From NCBI GenBank assembly GCA_030447145.1, contig JAUJLY010000069.1, positions 1 to 10,235 of the forward strand: DNA of 10,235 nucleotides. Direction: 5' to 3'. The notes beneath the pieces are model-generated. The model did no database searches. It was not told where the DNA came from and saw only the letters and a program-made list of their open reading frames with translations. The position numbers and the translations under genes are program-made. The DNA comes from Thermomicrobiales bacterium. Lineage in GTDB: Bacteria > Chloroflexota > Chloroflexia > Thermomicrobiales > UBA6265. Position 1 is the stretch's first letter. Every line of letters starts with the position of its first letter. Positions 1-6,852 of this stretch are shown in pieces.

Positions 1-333
1 GGCAATAGCGAGGATGATTCCGGGAATGCCGCCACCGCTGCCGAGGTCCATGACCCGGCCATGCTTTTCGCCCGCGAACTCCTTGACCTTGTCGTGCAGG
101 CGCAGGCTCTCGAGGATCAGGCGCCGCTCGATGCCGTCGAAATCCCGAACCGCTGTGAGGTTTACCACCTGGTTTCGGGCATGCAATATATCCCGATAAG
201 TGATGAACTGATGAATCTGGTGGTCGGTGAGTTCGGGAACGACCGCGCGCACGAGGGCCGCGAAAGTCGGCATATCGCTACGTGGAGCTGAGGCTTCAGG
301 GGAACCAGTGATATCGATACCGTTCTGGGTCAT
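1..333 (-). CDS. rsmG: 16S rRNA (guanine-N7) methyltransferase RsmG, N-terminal part (cut by window edge)
   Basis: The first 111 codons of an RsmG (GidB) protein run off the left edge. RsmG uses SAM to methylate N7 of G527 in 16S rRNA. Visible are the family's early block NLTAVRD..GIERR (residues 58-71) and the SAM-binding glycine loop MDLGSGGGIPG (about 95-105). The C-terminal half of the Rossmann fold lies outside the window. The ATG at 333 lies 9 nt after the dxs stop codon and in the same frame, so the gene is probably translated from the dxs mRNA by coupling; I see no Shine-Dalgarno. A second ATG at 273 (Met21, before PTFAALVRA) also lacks one, but would bring the LT motif to about residue 40, closer to typical RsmG spacing. 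The identity is firm and the start is uncertain. Confidence 0.9.
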   Translation of the reverse strand, partial: MTQNGIDITGSPEASAPRSDMPTFAALVRAVVPELTDHQIHQFITYRDILHARNQVVNLTAVRDFDGIERRLILESLRLHDKVKEFAGEKHGRVMDLGSGGGIPGIILAIA

Positions 334-342
334 CAGGGCCGA

Positions 343-2331
343 TCAGCCTGAAACGGACGCGGGGACATTATGCCCGGCTTCGACGGTCGAGCGCGCACGT
401 GTCTCGGTCACTTGCCTGGCCGCAGCTACAATGCTGTTGACGCCAAGTCCGGCCACCTCCCGCAGGCGCGTTTGCGACGCCTGCTCAAAGAAGCGATCCG
501 GAACTCCAAGCACCCTGGTCGGCACCAGCTTCCCGTGCTCGGACAGGAGCTCAAGAACGCCCGAGCCGAATCCGCCGGTAGCAGAGTTTTCTTCAATCGT
601 CACGATGGCACCGGTTTCGTCGGCCAGCCTGAGGATGAGCTCCTCATCGAGTGGTTTGACGAACCTGGCATTCACCACGGTGGCGCTGATTCCCTCGTTC
701 GCCAGTTCCTGGGCTGCATGCCGGGCGTACTCCACCATCGATCCAACAGCGAGCAGGGCAACGTCGCTGCCTTCGCGGAGCACCTCACTCTTGCCGATGG
801 GAAGTGGCTCTGGGTGGCCCGAGGTATCCACGTCGCGTCCGGCTCCGCGCGGATATCGGATCGCCACCGGCCCTTCGGTGTAATCGACGGCAGTCCTGAT
901 CATTTGGCGCAGCTCGTTTTCGTCGCTGGGCGCCATAATCGTCATATTGGGCAAACAGCGGAGGTAACTGAGATCGAAGACGCCATGATGGGTGCGGCCG
1001 TCATCCCCGGCGAAGCCAGCACGGTCGAGCGCAAAGATGACCGGCAACCGCTGGATACAAACATCGTGGATGATCTGGTCATAGGCGCGCTGCAGGAACG
1101 TCGAGTAGATGCCTACGACAGGGCGAAGACCGGCGGTAGCCAACCCCGCGGCAAAGGTGACGGCATGCTGTTCGGCGATGCCGACGTCAAAGAAACGATC
1201 CGGATGTTTCGCCTTGAACTTCCCGAGGGAGGTGCCCGAGGGCATCGCGGCGGTGATGGCGTAGATCCGCTCATCGCCGTTTGCCAGCTCGATCACCGTC
1301 TTGGCGAAGACATCCTGATACTTGGGTGCGGCCGACGTGCTGCTCTTGCTCTTGGGTAAGGACGGTGCGCTCACGGCATGACTGCGCTCAATATCGGCCG
1401 ATGCGGGATCGTAACCCTTGCCCTTCTGGGTGAGGACGTGCACGAATACGGGCTCGTTGCACTCCGCCGCATGACGCAGGGCGGAGACCAGGTCGGGGAT
1501 ATGGTGGCCGTTGACCGGACCGATGTAGGTGAAGCCGAGCTCCTCGAAGAGAGCAGAGTGATAGATGAACTCCTTCATCGAATCCTTCACGCGCTTGCCG
1601 AAGTCCACGAACCGTTCGCCCTTTGGCAGCTTCTCAACGAAGTCAGCCAGTTCGTCCTTGGCCCGGTTGTACATGGGATCGGTGCGCAGGCGATCAAGGT
1701 ACTTGCTCATCGCGCCGACATTGGGGGCGATCGACATCTCGTTGTCGTTGAGCACGACGATGAGCGGATACTTCATATGCCCGGCGTTGTTGAGTCCCTC
1801 GTACGCCATGCCGCCGGTGAGCGCGCCATCACCGATGACGGCGACGACGTGACCTCGCGGCTCTCCCTTTGGCTTGTCCTGCTCCGCCACGCACATCCCG
1901 AGCGCGGCGGAGATTGAGGTGGAAGCATGGCCGGCACCGAAGGTGTCGTGCTCGCTCTCGTCGCGACTCAGGAAGCCAGAGATCCCGCCCTCCTGCCGGA
2001 GCGTCCCGAAGGCTTCCTTGCGGCCGGTAAGGAGCTTGTGCGTATAGGCTTGGTGGCCAACATCCCAGACCAGCTTGTCCAGCGGCGAGTTGAAGACATA
2101 GTGGAGGGCGATGGTCAGCTCAACGGTACCAAGGCTTGCTCCCAAATGACCGCCTGTCTCCGTGACCGAACTGATAAGCGCAGCCCGCACATCAGCGGCG
2201 AGCTGGCTCAGTTCCCGAGACGTGCACTCCTTGAGATCCGCCGGGGACTCGATGCGGGAAAGGACTTTGCCTTGAGGCATGGAACGTGGGGATGGGGAAT
2301 GCGGCGAGATCTTGCCATTGCTGGCTGCCAT
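343..2331 (-). CDS. dxs: 1-deoxy-D-xylulose-5-phosphate synthase
   Basis: Dxs condenses pyruvate and glyceraldehyde 3-phosphate, using thiamine diphosphate and Mg2+, to give DXP. This is the entry step of the non-mevalonate isoprenoid (MEP) pathway in the cytosol. The 662-aa protein is of usual family length. The order is: GGHLG with active-site His62; WDVGHQAYTHKLLTGR (89-104); ThDP/Mg motif GDGALTGG to NN (167-182); NDNEMSI (195-201); GPVNGH (271-276); transketolase pyrimidine domain with IAEQHAV and catalytic Glu387; YSTFLQRAYDQ (409-419, equivalents of E. coli Tyr392 and Arg398); GDDGRTHHG (442-450); and the C-terminal transketolase domain. I chose the ATG at 2331 because AAGGAAG sits 6 nt upstream. 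The frame stays open to 2451, but that extension is unlike Dxs. Stop TGA; rsmG follows 9 nt later. There is no terminator between dxs and the upstream GNAT gene. Confidence 0.98.
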   Translation of the reverse strand: MAASNGKISPHSPSPRSMPQGKVLSRIESPADLKECTSRELSQLAADVRAALISSVTETGGHLGASLGTVELTIALHYVFNSPLDKLVWDVGHQAYTHKLLTGRKEAFGTLRQEGGISGFLSRDESEHDTFGAGHASTSISAALGMCVAEQDKPKGEPRGHVVAVIGDGALTGGMAYEGLNNAGHMKYPLIVVLNDNEMSIAPNVGAMSKYLDRLRTDPMYNRAKDELADFVEKLPKGERFVDFGKRVKDSMKEFIYHSALFEELGFTYIGPVNGHHIPDLVSALRHAAECNEPVFVHVLTQKGKGYDPASADIERSHAVSAPSLPKSKSSTSAAPKYQDVFAKTVIELANGDERIYAITAAMPSGTSLGKFKAKHPDRFFDVGIAEQHAVTFAAGLATAGLRPVVGIYSTFLQRAYDQIIHDVCIQRLPVIFALDRAGFAGDDGRTHHGVFDLSYLRCLPNMTIMAPSDENELRQMIRTAVDYTEGPVAIRYPRGAGRDVDTSGHPEPLPIGKSEVLREGSDVALLAVGSMVEYARHAAQELANEGISATVVNARFVKPLDEELILRLADETGAIVTIEENSATGGFGSGVLELLSEHGKLVPTRVLGVPDRFFEQASQTRLREVAGLGVNSIVAAARQVTETRARSTVEAGHNVPASVSG

Positions 2332-2459
2332 AGTGCTCTTCCTTACTGAATATTGGCCCGGGATCAGATCAAACCGGCTGCGATGGCCGGGGCATACGCG
2401 CGCTTTAGTTCGGACATGATGGTGAAAAGCGCATGCGGCCTGCCATGACATATGAGGTC

Positions 2460-2488
2460 ACTCTACAAACCCGTCCGGTGTCATGCAA
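2460..2488 (-). promoter_or_regulatory. weak candidate promoter for dxs
   Basis: On the minus strand there is TTGCAT (plus positions 2483-2488), a 17-bp spacer, and TAGAGT (2460-2465). The -35 matches the sigma70 consensus at only 3 of 6 positions and the -10 at 4 of 6. It lies in the 213-nt gap between the GNAT stop and the dxs start, about 130 nt upstream of the ATG. I saw nothing else in that gap. Read-through from the GNAT gene is an equally good explanation. Confidence 0.18.
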
Positions 2489-2544
2489 AGGTGCACGGAA
2501 AAGGACCCGGTGTCGGGGCGAGCCTGTGGAAGTATACGTCTGTT

Positions 2545-3138
2545 TCACTGTGCGGGATGACCGGCGCTGTCCCGGGACTGCTCCCAGGTGGTACGACGCA
2601 GCTCCATTGCGATCACGTCGAGACGATGATTGCGCGTCCACTCGACGCTACGACCGGTTTCTACAAACCCGACGCGCTCATAGGCGCGACGCGCGCGCGG
2701 ATTATGCTCAAAGACTTCCAGCTTGATCGTATTGAGGCCCAGCGTTTCGAAGGCTTCCTCGACCACAAGTCGTGTAGCGTCGGTACCAAAGCCATGGCCC
2801 CACGCGATCTTTTCGCCGATAACGATGCGGAAGAGGCAGGAGCCCTCGTTGTGATTGATTTGGGTCACGGCGGTCGTGCCGAGGAGATTGCCCGAGACGC
2901 GGTCATGAATCGCCCACGCGGTTCCCGAAGATGAGGCCGGGAGGACAATTGAGTCGAAGTAGCCTCTTGCCTGTCCCGGAGTGAGGGGGCGCAGGTCGTG
3001 CCGCAGCAGCTCGGCAATGTCAGGGTCCTGGTACCACCGCATGAAATGCTCGCGATCAGCAGGTTGATGCCGGCGCAGCTCGGCCAGCTCACCCCTGCGT
3101 ACGACCTCTGCGTCTGGTGGTGTAGTGGAGTCGGCCAT
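2545..3138 (-). CDS. GNAT family N-acetyltransferase (RimJ/RimL type)
   Basis: A 197-aa GCN5-related acetyltransferase, which transfers acetyl from acetyl-CoA to an amine. It has the RimJ/RimL layout: an N-terminal LRRHQPADREHFMRWYQDP (21-39), a central strand (FRIVIGEKIAWGHGFG, 103-118) leading into the acetyl-CoA pyrophosphate loop GHGFGTDATR (114-123), then helix and beta bulge with NTIKLEVFEHNPRARRAYER (136-155) and GFVETG. The substrate cannot be read from the sequence; protein N-termini, small amines or antibiotics are all possible. The start at 3138 is supported by AGGA 7 nt upstream. The frame is open to 3372, but that extension crosses the terminator at 3243-3279 and is not coding. 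Stop TGA at 2545. A small perfect hairpin (TGGGCA, 7-nt loop, TGCCCA; 3211-3229) lies in its leader. Confidence 0.9.
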   Translation of the reverse strand: MADSTTPPDAEVVRRGELAELRRHQPADREHFMRWYQDPDIAELLRHDLRPLTPGQARGYFDSIVLPASSSGTAWAIHDRVSGNLLGTTAVTQINHNEGSCLFRIVIGEKIAWGHGFGTDATRLVVEEAFETLGLNTIKLEVFEHNPRARRAYERVGFVETGRSVEWTRNHRLDVIAMELRRTTWEQSRDSAGHPAQ

Positions 3139-3242
3139 AGTACGTTCCTGGTCCGTGCGAAGAACATAGGAGACGATACGACGGATCATGACGATGGCGC
3201 CCTGGGGATGTGGGCAAGAAGGATGCCCATGATGATAGAATG

Positions 3243-3279
3243 AAAAATCGGGCCGGGGGGTGATTCCCCTGGCCCGATT
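3243..3279 (-). terminator. rho-independent terminator of the zinc-ribbon gene
   Basis: Arms AATCGGGCC (3246-3254) and GGCCCGATT (3271-3279) pair perfectly over 9 bp. The stem is extended by a GGGG/CCCC run inside and closed by a short loop. Read on the minus strand, the stem is followed directly by a run of T (complement of the A run 3243-3247). It sits 36 nt past the stop of the zinc-ribbon gene and about 105 nt before the GNAT start, so it separates the two transcription units. No T run follows on the plus strand. Confidence 0.88.
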
Positions 3280-3314
3280 GTATCGTCTGTTCTCAGTTGA
3301 GATACGGTGACGTC

Positions 3315-3725
3315 CTAGTAGGAATCGTACCGTGGGGACGAGCTCTTGCGAGACTGGAAGCACTCGCGGCAAAAGACTGGCTTGCCAGGGGTCGGATTGA
3401 AGGGGACTTCCGTCTCCTTACCGCATTCCGAGCAGACTGCCGGATACAGCGTGCGCGGGCCGGAGGAGTATCCACCGCCGCCGCCGCTGCGATAGCCACC
3501 GCCAGAGGAGTATCCGCTGTCGTTGCTGTCGTAACCGCCTGAGGAGTATCCGCCGCCGCCGTAGCTGCTGCCACCCGACTGGTTGCGCTGGGTCTTGCGT
3601 GCGGAGCGACACTCCGGGCAACGCTGAGGATCTGAAAAGCCCCGCTGCGTGTAGAAATCCTGCTCACCCGCAGTGAACGTGAATTCCTGATTGCAATCGC
3701 GGCAAGTCAGCGTTCGATCACTCAT
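3315..3725 (-). CDS. double zinc-ribbon protein with Gly/Ser/Tyr-rich linker
   Basis: A 136-aa protein. The N-terminal ribbon carries C8xxC11 and C36xxC39, with the intervening stretch ending in QRGFSDPQRCPEC. The C-terminal ribbon carries C98xxC101, then exactly 17 residues, then C119xxC122; this is the CxxC-x17-CxxC arrangement known from small zinc-ribbon proteins of Chloroflexota and related bacteria. Residues 50-91 between them are almost only Gly, Ser and Tyr, with a few Arg/Asp/Asn, as SSGGGY-type repeats, and look disordered. The tail SRKSSSPRYDSY is also basic and Ser-rich. Two metal-binding ribbons with a sticky linker suggest nucleic-acid or ribosome binding, but the family has no established function that I can name. 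The start at 3725 has a poor Shine-Dalgarno (AGGCGG, 3 nt away). Upstream codons in the frame look non-coding. It forms its own unit with promoter and terminator. Confidence 0.85.
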   Translation of the reverse strand: MSDRTLTCRDCNQEFTFTAGEQDFYTQRGFSDPQRCPECRSARKTQRNQSGGSSYGGGGYSSGGYDSNDSGYSSGGGYRSGGGGGYSSGPRTLYPAVCSECGKETEVPFNPTPGKPVFCRECFQSRKSSSPRYDSY

Positions 3726-3744
3726 GTTCCGCCTGAACCTCTCT

Positions 3745-3765
3745 TGTCGGGCGTACTTCCCGACA
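3745..3765 (-). other. hairpin in the leader of the zinc-ribbon gene
   Basis: TGTCGGG (3745-3751) and CCCGACA (3759-3765) form a perfect 7-bp stem with a 7-nt loop, 20 nt upstream of the ATG. It lies inside the predicted leader, near the ribosome-binding region, so it could affect translation or mRNA stability. That role is inferred; only the inverted repeat is seen. Confidence 0.5.
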
Positions 3766-3872
3766 CAAACAATGAAAAAAGATATGTCGAGTCGCTTCCG
3801 AACGGACGGAACGCGAAATGGCCCACTGAGACCGTTTCGAGCGCAACCTACTGGAGACGTCTCGGTTCTTAC

Positions 3873-3881
3873 AGTATAGCA
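3873..3881 (-). promoter_or_regulatory. extended -10 promoter for the zinc-ribbon gene
   Basis: On the minus strand the sequence TGCTATACT gives a -10 hexamer TATACT (5 of 6 to sigma70 consensus; plus positions 3873-3878) preceded by TGn, the extended -10 element. No good -35 stands 16-18 bp upstream, which extended -10 promoters can tolerate. It predicts a transcript start near 3866 and a leader of about 140 nt. Confidence 0.45.
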
Positions 3882-4185
3882 GGAACGAAACGAAAAAGGC
3901 CACTCATTCCGAATATTAGTTCTGAAGCCACCTTTGATCGATAAAGCAGCGACCTGACGAATAGAGTTCTGCCTGTTCAAGTGACACTGCCCATCTTCAT
4001 TTGCTTGATTTTTCACAATCTGTCGAACGATGTAACAGGGGGCGCATCGTCCTGAACGATGCTTTGCGTGTGATACGATCAGTCATCGAAAGAGGCAGAT
4101 CAGGCTGGAATCCGGGACAGGCTCACCCGATGGACGTGGTGCGAACCGGGGACCGCCTGGGCAGGCATAAGGAGCAGCACGGGCT

Positions 4186-5328
4186 ATGGATGTCCATGAG
4201 TACCAGGCAGCAGAACTTCTTGCAAAGCACGGCGTACCAGTCAATCCCGGTCGGGTAGCGTCGACGCCCGACGAGGCGGCCGCGGCAGCATCTGAGCTTG
4301 GAGGCACAGTAGCGATCAAGGCCCAGGTGCACAGCGGGGGTCGCGGAAAGGCGGGCGGCATCAAGCTGGCCCACAATCCCGAGGAAGCGAAAGCGGCCGC
4401 GGAGGCGATTCTCGGTATGGACATCCGGGGTCACACCGTCAATAAGGTACTGGTGGCAAAGGGGGCCGACATTGTCAGGGAGTTCTATCTGGGCGTCGTG
4501 TTGGACCGCCCGAATCGTAAGGTCCTGATCATGGCCAGCGCCGAAGGAGGCGTGGACATCGAGGAGGTGGCCAGGACCACTCCGGAGAAGATCGTCCGGA
4601 TCAATGCCGACCCTGCCCTCGGTTTTCATTCATACCAGGCGAAGGAACTGGGCTTCGCCCTCGGTCTTCGGGCCGACAAGGTTCATGGTTTCGCGAAAAT
4701 CGCCGAGCACCTCTACACCGCGTTTATTAAGGAGGACGCCACGCTGGTTGAGGTCAATCCCCTGATTCTCACCGGTGCCGGTGAGTGGCTGGCGCTTGAC
4801 TCAAAGATGAGCTTCGATGACAACGCGCTGTATCGCCACAAGGACATCGAGGGCCTCCGCGATATGGCGGAGGAGAACGAGACCGAGCTGGACGCGCGAT
4901 CCAGCGGCATCTCTTTCGTGAAGCTGGATGGCGATATTGGTTGCATTGTCAACGGCGCCGGGCTGGCCATGGCCACGATGGACGCCGTCAAGCTCAGTGG
5001 TGGCGAGCCGGCGAACTTCCTTGACGTCGGGGGCGGGGCAAGTGCCTCACAGGTTGCGAAGGCGTTCAGCCTGGTGACATCGGATCCCAACGTCCGCGCC
5101 ATCCTGATCAATATCTTTGGTGGCATCACCCGAGGAGACGTTGTCGCCGATGGCATCCGCGAGGCCCTAAGCCAGGTGGACGTCAAGGTGCCGATCGTGG
5201 TGCGCCTCTCCGGCACGAACGCTGAGGAAGGCAAGAAGATCCTAGCTGAGGCCGGGTTGATGGCCGTGGACACGATGGACGAGGCGGCCGAACAGGTTGT
5301 TTCCGCTGCATCAGGACAGGCCGCGTAA
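4186..5328 (+). CDS. sucC: succinyl-CoA synthetase (ADP/GDP-forming) beta subunit
   Basis: The beta subunit of succinate-CoA ligase binds the nucleotide and completes the TCA-cycle step succinyl-CoA + NDP + Pi to succinate + CoA + NTP. The 380-aa length is typical (E. coli 388). The N-terminal ATP-grasp domain opens with MDVHEYQAAELLAKHGVPV and carries QVHSGGRGKAGGIK (47-60). The metal-ligand region VEVNPL (188-193, Asn191) is followed by LDSK (Asp205). The C-terminal CoA-ligase domain has NGAGLAMATMD (256-266), FLDVGGGAS (278-286), INIFGGITRGD (308-318) and RLSGTN (340-345). The ATG at 4186 gives the canonical N-terminus; AAGGAG lies upstream at a long spacing (about 11 nt). sucD follows after 37 nt. 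Whether ATP or GTP is preferred cannot be judged from the sequence. Confidence 0.97.
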   Translation: MDVHEYQAAELLAKHGVPVNPGRVASTPDEAAAAASELGGTVAIKAQVHSGGRGKAGGIKLAHNPEEAKAAAEAILGMDIRGHTVNKVLVAKGADIVREFYLGVVLDRPNRKVLIMASAEGGVDIEEVARTTPEKIVRINADPALGFHSYQAKELGFALGLRADKVHGFAKIAEHLYTAFIKEDATLVEVNPLILTGAGEWLALDSKMSFDDNALYRHKDIEGLRDMAEENETELDARSSGISFVKLDGDIGCIVNGAGLAMATMDAVKLSGGEPANFLDVGGGASASQVAKAFSLVTSDPNVRAILINIFGGITRGDVVADGIREALSQVDVKVPIVVRLSGTNAEEGKKILAEAGLMAVDTMDEAAEQVVSAASGQAA

Positions 5329-5336
5329 CCACGTCA

Positions 5337-5359
5337 CCCGGGGACCCCGGGGGAAGGAG
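5337..5359 (+). promoter_or_regulatory. sucC-sucD junction: GC hairpin and strong RBS
   Basis: CCCGGG (5337-5342), loop GAC, CCCGGG (5346-5351) forms a 6-bp GC-only stem in the 37-nt spacer. It is followed at once by GGAAGGAGG, a near-perfect Shine-Dalgarno 5-6 nt before the GTG at 5366. This RBS decides the sucD start. The hairpin may tune the SucC:SucD ratio or protect the mRNA; that part is inference. Confidence 0.5.
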
Positions 5360-5365
5360 GACCCA

Positions 5366-6238
5366 GTGAGTATTCTGGTAGGCAATGACACCCGGCTGCT
5401 CGTCCAAGGCATTACCGGGCGGGAAGGGTCGTTCCACGCGACGCAGATGGTCGAGTACGGCACCAACGTCGTCGCGGGCGTCACACCAGGCAAGAAGGGT
5501 GAGACGGTCGCCGGCGTTCCAGTGTTCGATACGGTTGAGGAAGCGGTTAGGAAAACGAACCCAAACACCTCCATTATCTATGTCCCGGCCCGTTTCGCAC
5601 CCGATGCGATCTACGAGGCCGTCGACAACGGTATCGAACTGGTCATCTGTATTACCGAAGGCGTGCCGGTCAACGATATGGTGCCGGTGTATCACCTCGT
5701 CAAGCAGAAGGGCGCGCGGCTGATCGGTCCCAACTGTCCCGGGCTGATCACACCGGGTGAGGCGAAGGTCGGCATCATGCCTGGCTTTATTCACGAGCCC
5801 GGCAAGGTCGGGCTGGTTTCCCGCTCAGGAACCTTGACCTATGAAGTGGTCGACGCCCTGACGAAGGCCGGACTCGGCCAGTCAACCGCCGTCGGGATCG
5901 GGGGAGATCCGGTGATCGGCACCTCGTTCGTCGATGTCCTCGAGCTTTTCCAGAACGATCCGGACACGGAAGCGATCGTGATGATTGGCGTAATCGGCGG
6001 CGATGACGAGGAGACTGCGGCAACATTCATCAAGGAGCATGTGACGAAGCCGATGGCCGGTTTCATCGCCGGTCGTACTGCCCCTCCGGGCAAGCGCATG
6101 GGCCATGCGGGTGCCATTATCTCCGGTGGCTCCGGCTCTGCAGAGGAGAAAATCGCCGCGCTTGAGGCGGCGGGGGTACGGGTCGCGGACAGTCCGTCCA
6201 AGGTGCCCGGGTTGCTCAGGCAAGCCATGAACGCGTAG
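5366..6238 (+). CDS. sucD: succinyl-CoA synthetase alpha subunit
   Basis: The alpha subunit of succinate-CoA ligase binds CoA and carries the phosphohistidine intermediate. The 290-aa length matches the family (E. coli 289). Visible are the CoA-binding fold start RLLVQGITGREGSFHATQM (10-28), GVTPGKKGE (38-46), GPNCPGLITPGEAKVGIMPG (121-140), the switch region SRSGTLTYE (152-160), GIGGDPVIGT (177-186), and GKRMGHAGAIISGG with active-site His247 (E. coli His246). The start is GTG at 5366, chosen because AAGGAGG lies 5 nt upstream and the N-terminus then matches SucD. The frame is open back to 5297, but that would overlap the sucC end and adds nothing conserved. It forms an operon with sucC; stop TAG. 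Confidence 0.97.
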   Translation: MSILVGNDTRLLVQGITGREGSFHATQMVEYGTNVVAGVTPGKKGETVAGVPVFDTVEEAVRKTNPNTSIIYVPARFAPDAIYEAVDNGIELVICITEGVPVNDMVPVYHLVKQKGARLIGPNCPGLITPGEAKVGIMPGFIHEPGKVGLVSRSGTLTYEVVDALTKAGLGQSTAVGIGGDPVIGTSFVDVLELFQNDPDTEAIVMIGVIGGDDEETAATFIKEHVTKPMAGFIAGRTAPPGKRMGHAGAIISGGSGSAEEKIAALEAAGVRVADSPSKVPGLLRQAMNA

Positions 6239-6255
6239 GTCTATCACCTCTCCGT

Positions 6256-6292
6256 AACACGCCCGGATGGCCCCAGAGCGTCCGGGCGTGTT
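6256..6292 (+). terminator. strong hairpin after sucD (possible terminator without U tract)
   Basis: AACACGCCCGGA (6256-6267) and TCCGGGCGTGTT (6281-6292) pair perfectly over 12 bp around a 13-nt loop. It begins 17 nt after the sucD stop. No T run follows on either strand, so it is not a classical intrinsic terminator. It could stabilise the 3' end of sucCD mRNA, act as a pause or processing site, or terminate with help. It ends 7 nt before the Shine-Dalgarno of the next gene. Confidence 0.6.
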
Positions 6293-6312
6293 GCCGTTCG
6301 GAGGACGGTTCC

Positions 6313-6852
6313 ATGGACGACCACGAGCTGTTCGACAATGGGTACACCCAACTCGTTCTCGGGGACATCACGCGGCAGCGTGTGGATGCGATCGTGAATG
6401 CCGCGAATACCTCGCTGCTCGGTGGAGGTGGCGTCGACGGCGCGATCCACCGGGCCGCCGGTCACAGGTTGATGGAGACATGCCGACGGATTGGCGGATG
6501 CCCGACCGGGGAGGCGAGAATCACCCCGGGATTTAATCTGCCTGCACACTATGTCATCCACACAGTCGGGCCGATATGGCGTGGCGGCGATCATGATGAG
6601 GACCGGTTGCTTGCCAGTTGCTACCGGAACAGCATGCGCATCGCCCATGAGAACGGCGTGCGGTCGATCGCATTTCCATCGATCAGCACGGGCATCTACC
6701 AGTTCCCGCTGGAGCGGGCGGCCCGGATTGCAGTTGAGGAGTTGCAGGAGGCTGCGGAGCGGTATCCGGAGATCAAGGTCATCCGTGTCGTCGCCTTCAG
6801 CCGTGAGACGTGGGATGCCTACGAGCACGCAATGGAAGAGTCGATCGACTAA
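6313..6852 (+). CDS. macro-domain protein, MacroD/YmdB-type ADP-ribose (O-acetyl-ADP-ribose) hydrolase
   Basis: A single macro domain fills the 179-aa protein. Family members bind ADP-ribose and remove O-acetyl from O-acetyl-ADP-ribose or mono-ADP-ribose from acidic side chains. Motifs run in order: VLGDIT (15-20), VDAIVNAAN (24-32), LLGGGGVDGAIHRAAG (35-50) with the Asp42 expected for catalysis in the MacroD class, CPTGEARITPGFNLPA (63-78), VIHTVGP (81-87), and the phosphate-binding loop SISTGIYQFPLERA (123-136). All key positions are present, so it should be active. The start ATG has GGAGG (6300-6304) 8 nt upstream. It lies 74 nt after sucD beyond the hairpin, so read-through from sucCD is possible. 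Its TAA overlaps the stop of the convergent GNAT gene. The substrate is not decided by sequence. Confidence 0.93.
   Translation: MDDHELFDNGYTQLVLGDITRQRVDAIVNAANTSLLGGGGVDGAIHRAAGHRLMETCRRIGGCPTGEARITPGFNLPAHYVIHTVGPIWRGGDHDEDRLLASCYRNSMRIAHENGVRSIAFPSISTGIYQFPLERAARIAVEELQEAAERYPEIKVIRVVAFSRETWDAYEHAMEESID

Larger units (their letters stand above)
3726..4185. other. divergent intergenic region between the zinc-ribbon gene and sucC
   Basis: These 460 bp are visibly richer in A/T than the genes around them and hold no credible coding frame. On the minus side are the extended -10 and leader hairpin listed separately. On the plus side, toward sucC, there is a perfect hairpin GCATCGT-CCTGA-ACGATGC (4044-4062) and, 11 nt after it, a possible extended -10 TGATACGAT (4071-4079) without a recognisable -35. 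That would start sucC mRNA near 4086. I found no riboswitch or operator that I can name. Confidence 0.5.

Noticed and set aside
227..2349. Several long open frames on the plus strand opposite dxs (for example 370-1359, 1378-1917, 1927-2349)
   Set aside because: They are antisense shadows of a fully conserved high-GC gene; their translations lack recognisable motifs and have no clear ribosome-binding sites.
3139..3372. A longer N-terminus for the first GNAT
   Set aside because: The extension crosses a clear terminator and resembles no GNAT sequence; the ATG at 3138 has a good Shine-Dalgarno.
3418..3621. Other-frame open readings over the Gly/Ser/Tyr-coding repeats (3418-3621 minus, 3297-3542 plus)
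   Set aside because: They arise from the GC-rich repeat codons; only the frame with four CxxC pairs makes a sensible protein.
5297..5365. A longer sucD starting at 5297 overlapping sucC
   Set aside because: The GTG at 5366 has a near-perfect Shine-Dalgarno and gives the canonical SucD N-terminus and length.
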